Shown here: one piece after another, positions 8,064 through 16,008 of the stretch
Layout: the number at the start of each line of letters is the position of its first letter
Numbering within the stretch: position 1 is the first letter of the stretch
NCBI GenBank assembly: GCA_024696355.1
Contig: JAILGV010000182.1
Span: 1 to 64,000, forward strand
Source of the DNA: Solobacterium sp.
GTDB taxonomy: Bacteria; Bacillota_I; Bacilli_A; Erysipelotrichales; Erysipelotrichaceae
Reading direction: 5' to 3'
Length of the DNA: 64,000 nucleotides
The notes under the pieces: model-generated
What the model saw: the letters and a program-made list of their open reading frames with translations, nothing else
Told to the model about the DNA's origin: nothing
The model's database searches: none
Program-made: the position numbers and the translations under genes

Positions 8064-8690
8064 ATGAAACTTGGAGTCATAGGCAGATTATTTCCGCTCA
8101 TGTTCAGCAGGGTGGTCTACGGATATACTGCCGGGGCAGTACCGGAGATGAACATACGTGCGTTTAGGAAAAAGCATCAGAAAGAATATGAAGCGATGGT
8201 CAGAAGAACACCTTCCGTCGGTTCAATGAAAGACAATATGTTTGCGCCGGTGATGTATATGGCCTGCTACGGATTCTCCTATTACAAGGCGGATCCCGAG
8301 CATATTACGACGGAAGTTTTTGACGGAATGATCGACGCTCTCTGCAAAAGCGAAATGATGAAGCGATTCTATCGGGGAAAGAACTGCTTCGATCCCGAAG
8401 AGATCAGGAAATACGTCCGCGGATCTCAGCGCTCACAAAAACGGGAATACCCCATGGACTGGGTTTTCGATTTTTCATATGATCTCTCCGTGCCGGAATA
8501 CTACGTTACGCACCGTGAGTGCGGTGTCTGCAAGATCGGGCAGCAGGAGGGGCTGATGTTCCTGACGCCTCATATGTGCGTCATGGACTATCCGACGATT
8601 GAATATAAAGGAGGAAAGCTGCTGCGCACAAAGACCCTCGGCGGGGGCGGCGACTGCTGCGATTTCCACGTAGTCAAGGGAGACAGGTAA
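8064..8690 (+). CDS. L-2-amino-thiazoline-4-carboxylate hydrolase family protein (1)
   Basis: The 208-residue protein fits the ATC hydrolase family, named for a Pseudomonas enzyme that opens a thiazoline ring. The C-terminal third carries the diagnostic cysteines: CGVC (153-156), MCVMDYP (Cys172) and GGGGDCCDFH (198-202). The Cys/Asp/His pattern could bind a metal. A near-perfect AAGGAGGTG precedes the ATG. The next gene, one base away, is a diverged paralogue, and a third copy lies at 17721 behind the same operator type. The real substrate in this group is unknown. Confidence 0.8.
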   Translation: MKLGVIGRLFPLMFSRVVYGYTAGAVPEMNIRAFRKKHQKEYEAMVRRTPSVGSMKDNMFAPVMYMACYGFSYYKADPEHITTEVFDGMIDALCKSEMMKRFYRGKNCFDPEEIRKYVRGSQRSQKREYPMDWVFDFSYDLSVPEYYVTHRECGVCKIGQQEGLMFLTPHMCVMDYPTIEYKGGKLLRTKTLGGGGDCCDFHVVKGDR

Positions 8691-8691
8691 T

Positions 8692-9324
8692 ATGAGATAT
8701 ACAGGAATGCCTCATGGCATGTGGGTGCTGTTTGCCGGATCGTTCCGGAAACACCTGTCATCGGTTTTCGGATATGATTCTGAAACGGCACAGGCTCTCA
8801 CCGGCAGGGCAAAGCTGAAATATAAAGAGATCATCAGCCGGCTTCCGGAATTCGAAAAGGGTGACCGATTTAAAATGAACATCGTCAGCTGTGCGATGCT
8901 TTCTGCTTTTCTGCTGAATCTGCCGGAAAAACCGACATTGGAAAAGACAGAGGAGTACTACCGCGCAGCTATGATGACCGTCCCGATGAAGTGGTTCTGC
9001 CGGATGACGGGAAAAAAGAAATTCAGTGAAAAGGGTATTCAGGGGCTGAAAAAAACCGCCGCGCTGCGTGCTGCGGACCGGAATCCGTATTCCTGGAACA
9101 TGGAGTTTCTGCCGTATGAGGACGGAAGCGGTTATGAAGCCAGATTCACAAAATGCGGCATCTGCACACTGATGCGGGAGCTCGGGCTTTATGACCTTGT
9201 TCCGGCTATGTGCCGTATGGATTACACCATGAGCGAAGCAGGCGGCACCAGTGATTTTATCCGGGAGTATACATTGGCTTCCGGCGGACCGTACTGCGAC
9301 TGCGGTTACAGGAAGAAAGGTTGA
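8692..9324 (+). CDS. L-2-amino-thiazoline-4-carboxylate hydrolase family protein (2)
   Basis: This 210-residue paralogue of the preceding protein keeps the cysteine layout: CGIC (155-158), MCRMDYT (Cys174) and GGPYCDC (202-204). The terminal CDFH motif has become CDCG. The one-base gap to the upstream gene suggests coupled translation and perhaps a heteromer. The following methyltransferase begins four bases after its stop. Function unknown; the family call rests on the C-terminal motif. Confidence 0.7.
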   Translation: MRYTGMPHGMWVLFAGSFRKHLSSVFGYDSETAQALTGRAKLKYKEIISRLPEFEKGDRFKMNIVSCAMLSAFLLNLPEKPTLEKTEEYYRAAMMTVPMKWFCRMTGKKKFSEKGIQGLKKTAALRAADRNPYSWNMEFLPYEDGSGYEARFTKCGICTLMRELGLYDLVPAMCRMDYTMSEAGGTSDFIREYTLASGGPYCDCGYRKKG

Positions 9325-9328
9325 TGCT

Positions 9329-10162
9329 ATGAAATATCATATTGAGAAAAACACCGTTCAGGAGACACTGGTCATCCCGCTGTTCGGGCGGCTTATATGC
9401 TCCGAACATTTTCCGGAATTGTTTTTCGATCCCGAGGCACAAAGAATCTGTGAAAGTCTGGATTACGACTTTGCCGACAAACGAAAGAAAATGGAGTCGG
9501 CAGCCGGACTTTTCGGGGCTTTAGAGGTGGCACAGCGGCAATATGACGTGCGCTGTGAGGTGGAGGAGTATCTGAAGGAACACCCGGAAGCGGCGGTGGT
9601 CAACCTGGGCTGCGGTCTGGACGACACCTTCCTGAAAGTCGATAACGGGCAGTGCCGGGGTTATAACATCGATCTGCCGGATGTAATTAAGGTTCGTGAT
9701 GATCTTCTTCCGGCTGGTGAGCGTGAAATGAATCTCGCCTGTGACCTGAACGATATTTCCTGGATGGATCAGATCGATGCCGGCGGCGGAGCAGTCTTCT
9801 TTGCCACAGGTGTTTTCTACTATTTCAGGACGGCGGATGTGAAAAAGCTGTTCTGCGCCATGGCAGAACACTTTCCCGGCGGCGTACTGGTCTTCGATTC
9901 CTGCAATAAGCTCGGCGCAGGGCTCATGCGGAAGACCTGGCTGAAGGGGGCGGGAATCACCGGCGTAGACGCCTTTTTCTGTCTGGAGGACGAGTCGGGG
10001 CTCGCACTCTGGAGTGATCATTTCACTTCTGTCTCATCCAGAAGCTACATGCGGGGATATCGGGATATTTACCGGAATGTAGGCATATTCCATAAGCTGA
10101 TGATTCGTTTAAGCGACGGACTGGTCAGGATGAAGATCGTCAGAATCGTTTTCGGAGGGTAA
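9329..10162 (+). CDS. O-methyltransferase, PPM1/LCM (TcmP-like) family
   Basis: The 277-residue protein resembles leucine carboxyl methyltransferase/TcmP-type O-methyltransferases. Motif I reads VVNLGCGLDD (about residues 89-98), followed by a YNIDLPDVI acidic loop and an FFATGVFYYF motif. Members methylate carboxyl or hydroxyl groups of small molecules. The frame is open upstream to 9251, but the ATG at 9329 comes after the stop of the previous gene and near an AGGAAGAAAGG site. It is one of three methyltransferases in the operon. Confidence 0.75.
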   Translation: MKYHIEKNTVQETLVIPLFGRLICSEHFPELFFDPEAQRICESLDYDFADKRKKMESAAGLFGALEVAQRQYDVRCEVEEYLKEHPEAAVVNLGCGLDDTFLKVDNGQCRGYNIDLPDVIKVRDDLLPAGEREMNLACDLNDISWMDQIDAGGGAVFFATGVFYYFRTADVKKLFCAMAEHFPGGVLVFDSCNKLGAGLMRKTWLKGAGITGVDAFFCLEDESGLALWSDHFTSVSSRSYMRGYRDIYRNVGIFHKLMIRLSDGLVRMKIVRIVFGG

Positions 10163-10166
10163 GGGG

Positions 10167-10847
10167 ATGACACGGAAGGAACAAATCAGAAACGCATATA
10201 AGCTGACAGGAAAGCATGACGGATTATACGACGGGATGATGACCTGTTCCACGCTTTTGGGTAAAGCGATCTGCGGGATCGTCTGGAACATGGACAAAGA
10301 AAAAAATCTCCGTTATCTGGAAAAGGCTATGTCGGGAATTCCCGAAGACTTCTCCGGCAAGCTGCTGGAGGTCCCGGTCGGAACCGGCATACTGACTATG
10401 CCGGTCTACAGCAGTCTTCCGGATGCGGAAATTACCTGTCTGGATTATTCGGAGAATATGATGGCCTCTGCACAGGAAAAAGCCGGTGTTTTAGGGCTTA
10501 AGAATATTACCTTCCGGCAGGGCGATGTCGGTGCGCTGCCTTTTGAAGACGGCAGCTTCGACATTGTGCTGTCCCTCAACGGTTTTCATGCCTTTCCGGA
10601 CAAGGAGGCCGCCTACAGAGAAACCTGCCGGGTGCTGAAGCCGGGCGGTACCTTCTGCGGATGCTTCTATGTGCAGGGAGGAAACAGGCGGACCGACTGG
10701 TTTATCAGGCATCTCTATCAGCCGAAGGGATTTTTCACCCCGCCTTATGAGACAGAGCAGAGCCTTCGCATGCGGCTTTCAAAGCTTTACAGGAAAGCGG
10801 AGGTTTCCATGGTGGAAGGAATGGGGTGCTTCTGCTGCAGAAAATAA
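10167..10847 (+). CDS. Class I SAM-dependent methyltransferase
   Basis: The 226-residue methyltransferase has motif I LLEVPVGTG, an acidic loop TCLDYSENMM, the segment GALPFEDGSFDIVLSLNG and a VLKPGG turn, so it belongs to the Methyltransf_11/UbiE-like group. It is probably cytosolic and acts on a small molecule or lipid. It starts four bases after the previous stop, with GGAGGGTAAGGGG as ribosome site. The end reads GMGCFCCRK, an unusual cysteine-rich tail that might touch metal. Confidence 0.8.
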   Translation: MTRKEQIRNAYKLTGKHDGLYDGMMTCSTLLGKAICGIVWNMDKEKNLRYLEKAMSGIPEDFSGKLLEVPVGTGILTMPVYSSLPDAEITCLDYSENMMASAQEKAGVLGLKNITFRQGDVGALPFEDGSFDIVLSLNGFHAFPDKEAAYRETCRVLKPGGTFCGCFYVQGGNRRTDWFIRHLYQPKGFFTPPYETEQSLRMRLSKLYRKAEVSMVEGMGCFCCRK

Positions 10848-10860
10848 AAGCTGCAGGAAC

Positions 10861-11649
10861 ATGAATATCCGGAGCATTTTGATTGAAATACCCGTCCTTG
10901 CGTCATTATATGCTACGGTCTTTTACTGCCGGACGGCTGAGTGCCCCCGTGAAGCGGCGTGTGAGGAAAACATTATGAAGAGATGCAGTGTATGGAAAAT
11001 TCTTTTCCCGATCGGGATCTGTACTGTGGAATTTTTGATTACGGCATTATTTCTCTATCCGAAAGCCCGAAGAGGCGAACTGCTGTCCGTACGTCGTGCC
11101 GCAGAGAATCTTCCCGGTATCTTTATGCAAAGCGCAGCAGTATTTCTTTTTCCGGCTGCTCTGCTGATTCTGTCCGCACTGCTTTTGCACAAGGATTTTG
11201 CACAGCAGATGTATATGACGCTGAAAGGGAAATGGCAGCGGATTTCAGCCTGCATACTCATCTCTGCAATCTCGGTGATTACCGTGTATTCTCTGATTGT
11301 CAGTGAAGACAAAACAGCTGTCCTGTTCAGTCTCTTCTATTATTCAGTCTTTATCGCATTTGCCGAGGAATTTGTGTGTAGAGACGTATGTACCTGGTTC
11401 CTGCGGGATTTCCGCTGGCCGGTGCGTTACCTGATACCGAATATTTGCTTTGCTCTGCTGCATCTGTTCAGTGCTGCCGGCTGGGGTGAAATCACAGGTG
11501 CAGTCATTCTGCATTTTCTCACATCAGATGCGGCTGGTTTTGCTGTATACGGATGTCTTATGCAGCTGCTCAAAGAGAAATCCGGCACGATCTGGCTGCC
11601 CGTACTCCTGCATGCGCTGATGGATTATTCGGTTGTTTTGAAGTATTAA
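10861..11649 (+). CDS. CPBP-family intramembrane metalloprotease-like protein
   Basis: A protein of about 262 residues with at least six hydrophobic segments. The CPBP (type II CAAX prenyl endopeptidase/Abi) motifs are present in order: FAEEFVCRDV (EExxxR), FALLHL, and HALMDY near the C-terminus. Such proteins cleave or process membrane-bound targets. The start is set at the ATG at 10861 after GCAGGA, because the longer frame (from 10669) runs inside the previous gene. It lies in the metal-linked operon. Confidence 0.7.
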   Translation: MNIRSILIEIPVLASLYATVFYCRTAECPREAACEENIMKRCSVWKILFPIGICTVEFLITALFLYPKARRGELLSVRRAAENLPGIFMQSAAVFLFPAALLILSALLLHKDFAQQMYMTLKGKWQRISACILISAISVITVYSLIVSEDKTAVLFSLFYYSVFIAFAEEFVCRDVCTWFLRDFRWPVRYLIPNICFALLHLFSAAGWGEITGAVILHFLTSDAAGFAVYGCLMQLLKEKSGTIWLPVLLHALMDYSVVLKY

Positions 11650-11673
11650 GAGAGGCATTCACGGGTAATAAGC

Positions 11674-12150
11674 ATGATCATTCTGCAATTGATTCTATAT
11701 TGTGCCCTGTTTACGGTAATGGTAAAAACCGGCGTGGGAAATAATGCGCTGAACGGTTTGTACTTCTATCCGAAACCTGTCCGGGAAAGGGTGTATGAAC
11801 TTGGACTGACAGACAGGGAAACGGTAGGAAAGAAACGGAAATATTTTATGACCGCGTTTTTTTCCGTGATGACAGCGGCTTTGATTCTGATAATCCGTGT
11901 CTGGAATGGGCAGGATTGCTTTTGGCCGGCGTACCGGCAGGCACTGCTGTTTCTTGAAGTCATGAACTGGTACGACGGAATCGTGATTGACCGCCTCTGG
12001 GTGGGGCACAGCCGGTTCTGGATGATACCCGGCACTGAGGATATTCAATACGTGCAGACCTGGCCGCAGGTCTTTAAGAAACGCGCGATCCTGACACTGA
12101 TCTGGATCGCAGGGGCGGCAGCTGCGGCGATTATCATTATGTTGTTTTGA
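11674..12150 (+). CDS. Small integral membrane protein, paralogue of the 6730 protein
   Basis: The 158-residue protein has hydrophobic segments at about residues 2-20, 60-80 and 135-157. The conserved centre NWYDGIVIDRLWVGHSRFW followed by MIPGTED resembles the equivalent part of the protein at 6730. I know similar proteins only as uncharacterised membrane proteins. It begins 24 bases after the CPBP gene; its ribosome site is weak, so translation may be coupled. Confidence 0.65.
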   Translation: MIILQLILYCALFTVMVKTGVGNNALNGLYFYPKPVRERVYELGLTDRETVGKKRKYFMTAFFSVMTAALILIIRVWNGQDCFWPAYRQALLFLEVMNWYDGIVIDRLWVGHSRFWMIPGTEDIQYVQTWPQVFKKRAILTLIWIAGAAAAAIIIMLF

Positions 12151-12161
12151 AGGAGGTTAAA

Positions 12162-13028
12162 ATGGCAAGGAAAGATTCAGAAAATCAAAAGAAATCCATG
12201 AGCCGTCTGTTTCGCGGAAAAGCAATTTTCAAACCGCTGAATACAGGCAGAATTGACGGGCATGTCAGCTGCGTCCGGGAGTGGGTTGCAAATATCTTTT
12301 TCTACACAAAAAACGGCGTCACAATCATGATTGACGCAGGCTATAACTATGCGCGTCTGCAGGAAAAGATGGGCTGGCTGGATATCGATCCGGCCTCAAT
12401 CCGGCATATCCTGATCACACACCAGGATACAGATCACGTCGGTGCACTCGAACCGGACAGCGAACAGCTGTTTAAAAACGCAGAGGTGTATATCGGCGAG
12501 ATTGAAAACCGCTATCTGACCGGTGAAGCACGGCGCCGGGTCATACACAGGCTCTATAAGCTGCCGATGGTAACGATCAATAATCCGAAACGACTTCTGA
12601 AAGACAGTGAAGTGATCCGTATCGGTGATATCAGGATCGAATGTATTCTGGTTCCCGGGCACACCTGGGGACACATGGTGTATTTGATTGATGATGCATA
12701 TCTTTTCACCGGCGATACGATCTGGTTCGGCGCTGACGGCGGATACAGCTTCATCAGCACACTGGCGGAGGACAATAAGCTGGCTGTGCAGTCACTTGAA
12801 AAACTGGAAAATAACATTCGGGCAAGAAAACAGCCGGTCAAAATTATACCCGGACATACCGGATGGACGGATGATCTTGATTTTGCTTTCAGGCACAGAA
12901 CTGAAATCTGCAGTCCGTTTACGAAGAAATATACGGATCCATCTGCACCATACGATGGTTACATAGAGGATGATGATACCGAAGAATGCGCAAGAAGCGT
13001 ACTTCTGAGAAAGGTGACAGTGAAATAA
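12162..13028 (+). CDS. Metallo-beta-lactamase-fold hydrolase
   Basis: The 288-residue protein is an MBL-fold hydrolase: THQDTDHVG (H87, D89, D91, H92), PGHTWGH (H167), TGDTIW (D185) and PGHTGWT. The usual second histidine of HxHxDH is aspartate here, a variant I have seen in Firmicute members, so metal preference may be shifted. It starts at ATG 12162 after AAGGAGG; the upstream TTG in frame overlaps the previous gene. It is the last gene before a gap of about 350 bases, probably the operon end, although I see no clear terminator. Confidence 0.8.
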   Translation: MARKDSENQKKSMSRLFRGKAIFKPLNTGRIDGHVSCVREWVANIFFYTKNGVTIMIDAGYNYARLQEKMGWLDIDPASIRHILITHQDTDHVGALEPDSEQLFKNAEVYIGEIENRYLTGEARRRVIHRLYKLPMVTINNPKRLLKDSEVIRIGDIRIECILVPGHTWGHMVYLIDDAYLFTGDTIWFGADGGYSFISTLAEDNKLAVQSLEKLENNIRARKQPVKIIPGHTGWTDDLDFAFRHRTEICSPFTKKYTDPSAPYDGYIEDDDTEECARSVLLRKVTVK

Positions 13029-13381
13029 AGCCGCTTTACAGGAACCGGGCGGCAGAACCATCCTCTGCGCCGCTGACCGGAATCACTGTGATATTACCGG
13101 CCTGATGGCATCCTCTTATTCCTTGCAAAGCCGTTCCATGATCTCCGCGATTCCGCAGCAGGGTCCCGTCACTGGCTCCGGGAAGACTGCGGAATTTTTC
13201 ATTGCTGTCACATGCAGCGGTTTCTGTCAGTATTCATATCCTGTACATCCCGGGCGATGTTATTATCATATTTGATGCAGATATGATCCGGACGGAACTT
13301 CAGCAGTCTCTCAAACCAGACGGCAGGAAGGAATCAGACTGCATTGTGAAGCACAAGTCAGCGGTTTGCGGGGGGATTGCG
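13029..13381 (+). other. Intergenic stretch without a clear gene
   Basis: No terminator with a T-tract and no strong promoter is visible. On the minus strand a short frame of about 28 codons (roughly 13117-13203) begins with ATG and ends in IAEIMERLCKE before a stop. It has no ribosome site, so it is more likely a remnant or chance. The plus-strand frame open from 13202 belongs to the next gene, whose real start is at 13382. Confidence 0.35.
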
Positions 13382-13882
13382 ATGGAACTCAGGAAAATCA
13401 ATACAGATGATGCTTTTGCACAGTGGGAATATACAGCAAAGCTGCCGGCAGATGAGAACGGGCTGACAAATCCGTATCACGGGGTCAGTTATAATGACTA
13501 TAAGGAAAGAGTTCTTCCGGAAATGATATCCCATGAACATCCCGTTCATATGCCTGACTGGTTCGTTCCGGAAACATATTACTACTTATGGGACGGGGAT
13601 TCTCTGATCGGTGAATTCCGGATCCGTCATTATCTTACGGAAGCACTCCGTCACGGTGCAGGCCATATCGGCTACAGCATCCGGAAGGATCAGCGCGGTA
13701 AAGGCTACGGTACTGCAGGACTGAAGATGACGATTGAAACTGCAAGGGGCATCATCCGGGAGGATGAGATCTTTCTGCGCGTTAACAAAGACAACATCGC
13801 GTCACAGAAAGTCATGCTGAAAAATGGTGCGCGGATTACGGGAGAGGATGAAGCACACTATTTTATGCGGATTCCGAAATAA
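13382..13882 (+). CDS. GNAT-family N-acetyltransferase
   Basis: The protein of about 166 residues is an acetyl-CoA-dependent acetyltransferase. Motif A reads RKDQRGKGYGTAGL, and the end shows the typical VNKDNIASQKVMLKNGA pattern of amino-acid or RimI-like acetyltransferases. The acceptor is unknown. ATG 13382 is used because GGGGGG precedes it and the protein begins with MELRKI; the extra 60 upstream codons have no site. A second GNAT gene follows at 13975. Confidence 0.85.
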   Translation: MELRKINTDDAFAQWEYTAKLPADENGLTNPYHGVSYNDYKERVLPEMISHEHPVHMPDWFVPETYYYLWDGDSLIGEFRIRHYLTEALRHGAGHIGYSIRKDQRGKGYGTAGLKMTIETARGIIREDEIFLRVNKDNIASQKVMLKNGARITGEDEAHYFMRIPK

Positions 13883-13974
13883 GTGATTTTCCTTCATAAT
13901 GAACATGTGCAGGGGAGAAAATATGAAAGGCATTCTGATACGCCTGCAGAGAATTCTCCGGGGAAGTGATATTC

Positions 13975-14463
13975 ATGCTGATAAGAAAAGCTTCAGGCCA
14001 TGAGTTGCTTGCATTATGGGGCTGCCGTGATGCTGATACGGCACCGCCGACCGCCAGATTTTTCTTTAATAACATTTGCGAAGGCAATGCTGTTTTCTGG
14101 ACTCTGGACAATGACGGTGAACTGTGCGGTGAATTATATGCTTTTTTGAATCTTGGAGATAAAGATTTTGCGGATGGCAGGAATACAGCTTATCTCTGTG
14201 CATTCCGGGTAAAAAAAGAGTGCCGCGGGCAGGGGTACGGAACCGGATTGATAAATGCAGCACTTGAAGATCTGAAACAGATGGGTTTCAGAAGTGCAGC
14301 AATAGGCGTCGGCATTGATGAACCTCAGAACATAAGACTCTACAGTCGCCTGGGATTCAGTACCAGGATTAAGGACTGCCATTACGATCCCTGCGGAATG
14401 GATGAGAACATGCAGCCGGTATATGAAGAAACTGCCTGGTGGCTGCTGAAAAAAGACCTGTGA
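13975..14463 (+). CDS. GNAT-family N-acetyltransferase
   Basis: The protein of about 162 residues contains the acetyl-CoA loop CRGQGYGTGLINAAL and a C-terminal NIRLYSRLGFS motif, both typical of GNAT enzymes. The ATG at 13975 follows CCGGGGA; a GTG at 13966 is possible. It lies 92 bases after the other acetyltransferase and 33 bases before the CAT-like gene, so the three may be co-transcribed. Acceptor substrate unknown. Confidence 0.8.
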   Translation: MLIRKASGHELLALWGCRDADTAPPTARFFFNNICEGNAVFWTLDNDGELCGELYAFLNLGDKDFADGRNTAYLCAFRVKKECRGQGYGTGLINAALEDLKQMGFRSAAIGVGIDEPQNIRLYSRLGFSTRIKDCHYDPCGMDENMQPVYEETAWWLLKKDL

Positions 14464-14496
14464 ACAAACAGTTTGAGTTTCGGAGAGGTGATTATT

Positions 14497-15147
14497 ATGA
14501 ATTATAAAGTTATAGACAGAGAGACATACTATCGGAAGGGAGTATTCCGTCATTTTTCAGAGGACTGCAGGTGTTCGACTTCAATGACAGCAAGAATTGA
14601 TGTTACGGATCTTGTTCATTATTCAAAAGAGAAAGGCACAAAGTTTTACATCAATTTTCTCTATATTCTTTCAAAGGTTCTCAATTCCCGTGAAGACTAC
14701 AGAATGGGTTACCTCTGGCAGACGGATGAACTGATCTGTTATGACGTCATCAATCCTACACAGTATGTTTTTCATGAAGATACGGAAACCTGTACGCCTG
14801 TATACACAAAATATGATGAGGATTACAGCAGATTTTATGCAGGTGCGGTACAGGATGTTGAAGAAGCAAAGAAGACAAGGGAATACGGCCTGAATATGGC
14901 TGATCATCCGAACTGGTTTGACGCATCTTATATTTCATGGCTCTCTTATGATTCTCTGAATATTGAGCTGCCCGACGGATATCTGTTTTTTGCACCGATC
15001 ATCAACTGGGGAAAATACAGAGAGGAAAACGGCAAACTGGTCATGCCTGTAAGTGTCCGTCTGAATCATGCGGTCGCTGACGGTTATCTGGTCGCAAACG
15101 TATTCCGTCTCCTTGAGCAGGAAATGAAGTCATTTGTCAGACGGTAA
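14497..15147 (+). CDS. Chloramphenicol acetyltransferase-like protein
   Basis: The 216-residue protein has the full length and order of CAT-type acyltransferases: an N-terminal YYxKxxFRHF region, NWFDASYISWLSYDSL in the middle, and the active-site motif NHAVADGY (HxxxDG with the catalytic histidine kept, the preceding His being Asn). CAT enzymes acetylate chloramphenicol, but many chromosomal relatives have unknown acceptors, so resistance is not implied. The ATG at 14497 follows GGAGAGGTG. Confidence 0.8.
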   Translation: MNYKVIDRETYYRKGVFRHFSEDCRCSTSMTARIDVTDLVHYSKEKGTKFYINFLYILSKVLNSREDYRMGYLWQTDELICYDVINPTQYVFHEDTETCTPVYTKYDEDYSRFYAGAVQDVEEAKKTREYGLNMADHPNWFDASYISWLSYDSLNIELPDGYLFFAPIINWGKYREENGKLVMPVSVRLNHAVADGYLVANVFRLLEQEMKSFVRR

Positions 15148-15186
15148 ACAGCATCTTTATAAAGTATGAAGTGGGAGGACGCAGAA

Positions 15187-16008
15187 ATGAATCAGAGCGA
15201 GAGGCTCGATTATCTTCTGGAACAGTTTAAGGAAGATTCCGTACAGTACAGAAATCTTAAGACACCGGCCGATCCGGAAGGAAAAAGACAGATTCTCCGA
15301 TCACTGATGAATATCCGTATGCCCGGGGTTATGCCTGCTTCTGTTATAAAAATTCAGGATGAATACCTGCAGGAGAGGAACAGACTGAACGGTATCGTTC
15401 GGATTTCCGATATTCCGGCGGTTAAGGATCTTGGAAGCAGCCATCCCTTTGCGGACCGTATTTCCCTCTGGCAGGGAGATATTACGAGGCTGTCCGTTGA
15501 TGCGATTGTAAATGCGGCCAATTCACAGATGCTCGGATGCTTTGTTCCGATGCATGCCTGCATCGATAACTGCATCCATACATATGCCGGAATTCAGCTT
15601 CGTGCGGAATGTGCCGGGAAGATGAGAGAACTTCGTCTCAGATATGGTGATGATTATGAACAGCCCACGGCTGTACCGATGCTGACGGACGGGTATAATC
15701 TTCCGGCAAAGAAGGTGATCCATGTTGTCGGTCCGGTCGTATCAGGAAAACTGACGGAACGGCTGGAACAGGATCTGGCAGCCTGCTACAGGAATACACT
15801 TGATATGTGCCTGGAAAACGATCTGAAAACTGCTGCGTTCTGCTGTATCTCCACAGGAGTCTTCCGTTTTCCGAATAAGAGAGCTGCACAGATCGCGGTA
15901 AAAACAGTGACTGACTGGCTGACAGAACATCCGGCTTCGATGAACAGAGTGATCTTCAATGTTTTTAAAGATGAGGACAGAGAATATTATGAACAGGAGT
16001 TATTTTAA
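15187..16008 (+). CDS. Zinc-type macrodomain protein, protein-ADP-ribose hydrolase
   Basis: The 273-residue protein has an N-terminal helical region and a macrodomain (about 95-270). VDAIVNAANSQMLGC followed by FVPMHACIDNCIHT matches the zinc-containing macrodomains of SirTM operons, with the zinc-binding Cys/His/Cys kept. These enzymes remove ADP-ribose from proteins modified by class M sirtuins. The start at 15187 follows GGGAGGAC. The gene overlaps the sirtuin start by 20 bases, so the writer and eraser are made together. Confidence 0.88.
   Translation: MNQSERLDYLLEQFKEDSVQYRNLKTPADPEGKRQILRSLMNIRMPGVMPASVIKIQDEYLQERNRLNGIVRISDIPAVKDLGSSHPFADRISLWQGDITRLSVDAIVNAANSQMLGCFVPMHACIDNCIHTYAGIQLRAECAGKMRELRLRYGDDYEQPTAVPMLTDGYNLPAKKVIHVVGPVVSGKLTERLEQDLAACYRNTLDMCLENDLKTAAFCCISTGVFRFPNKRAAQIAVKTVTDWLTEHPASMNRVIFNVFKDEDREYYEQELF

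Noticed and set aside
13117-13203. Small minus-strand ORF of about 28 codons
   Set aside because: It lacks a ribosome site and a promoter; I could not link it to any family.
14497-15147. Acquired chloramphenicol resistance gene
   Set aside because: The protein has the CAT motif, but there are no mobile-element signs around it and many chromosomal CAT-like proteins have other substrates.
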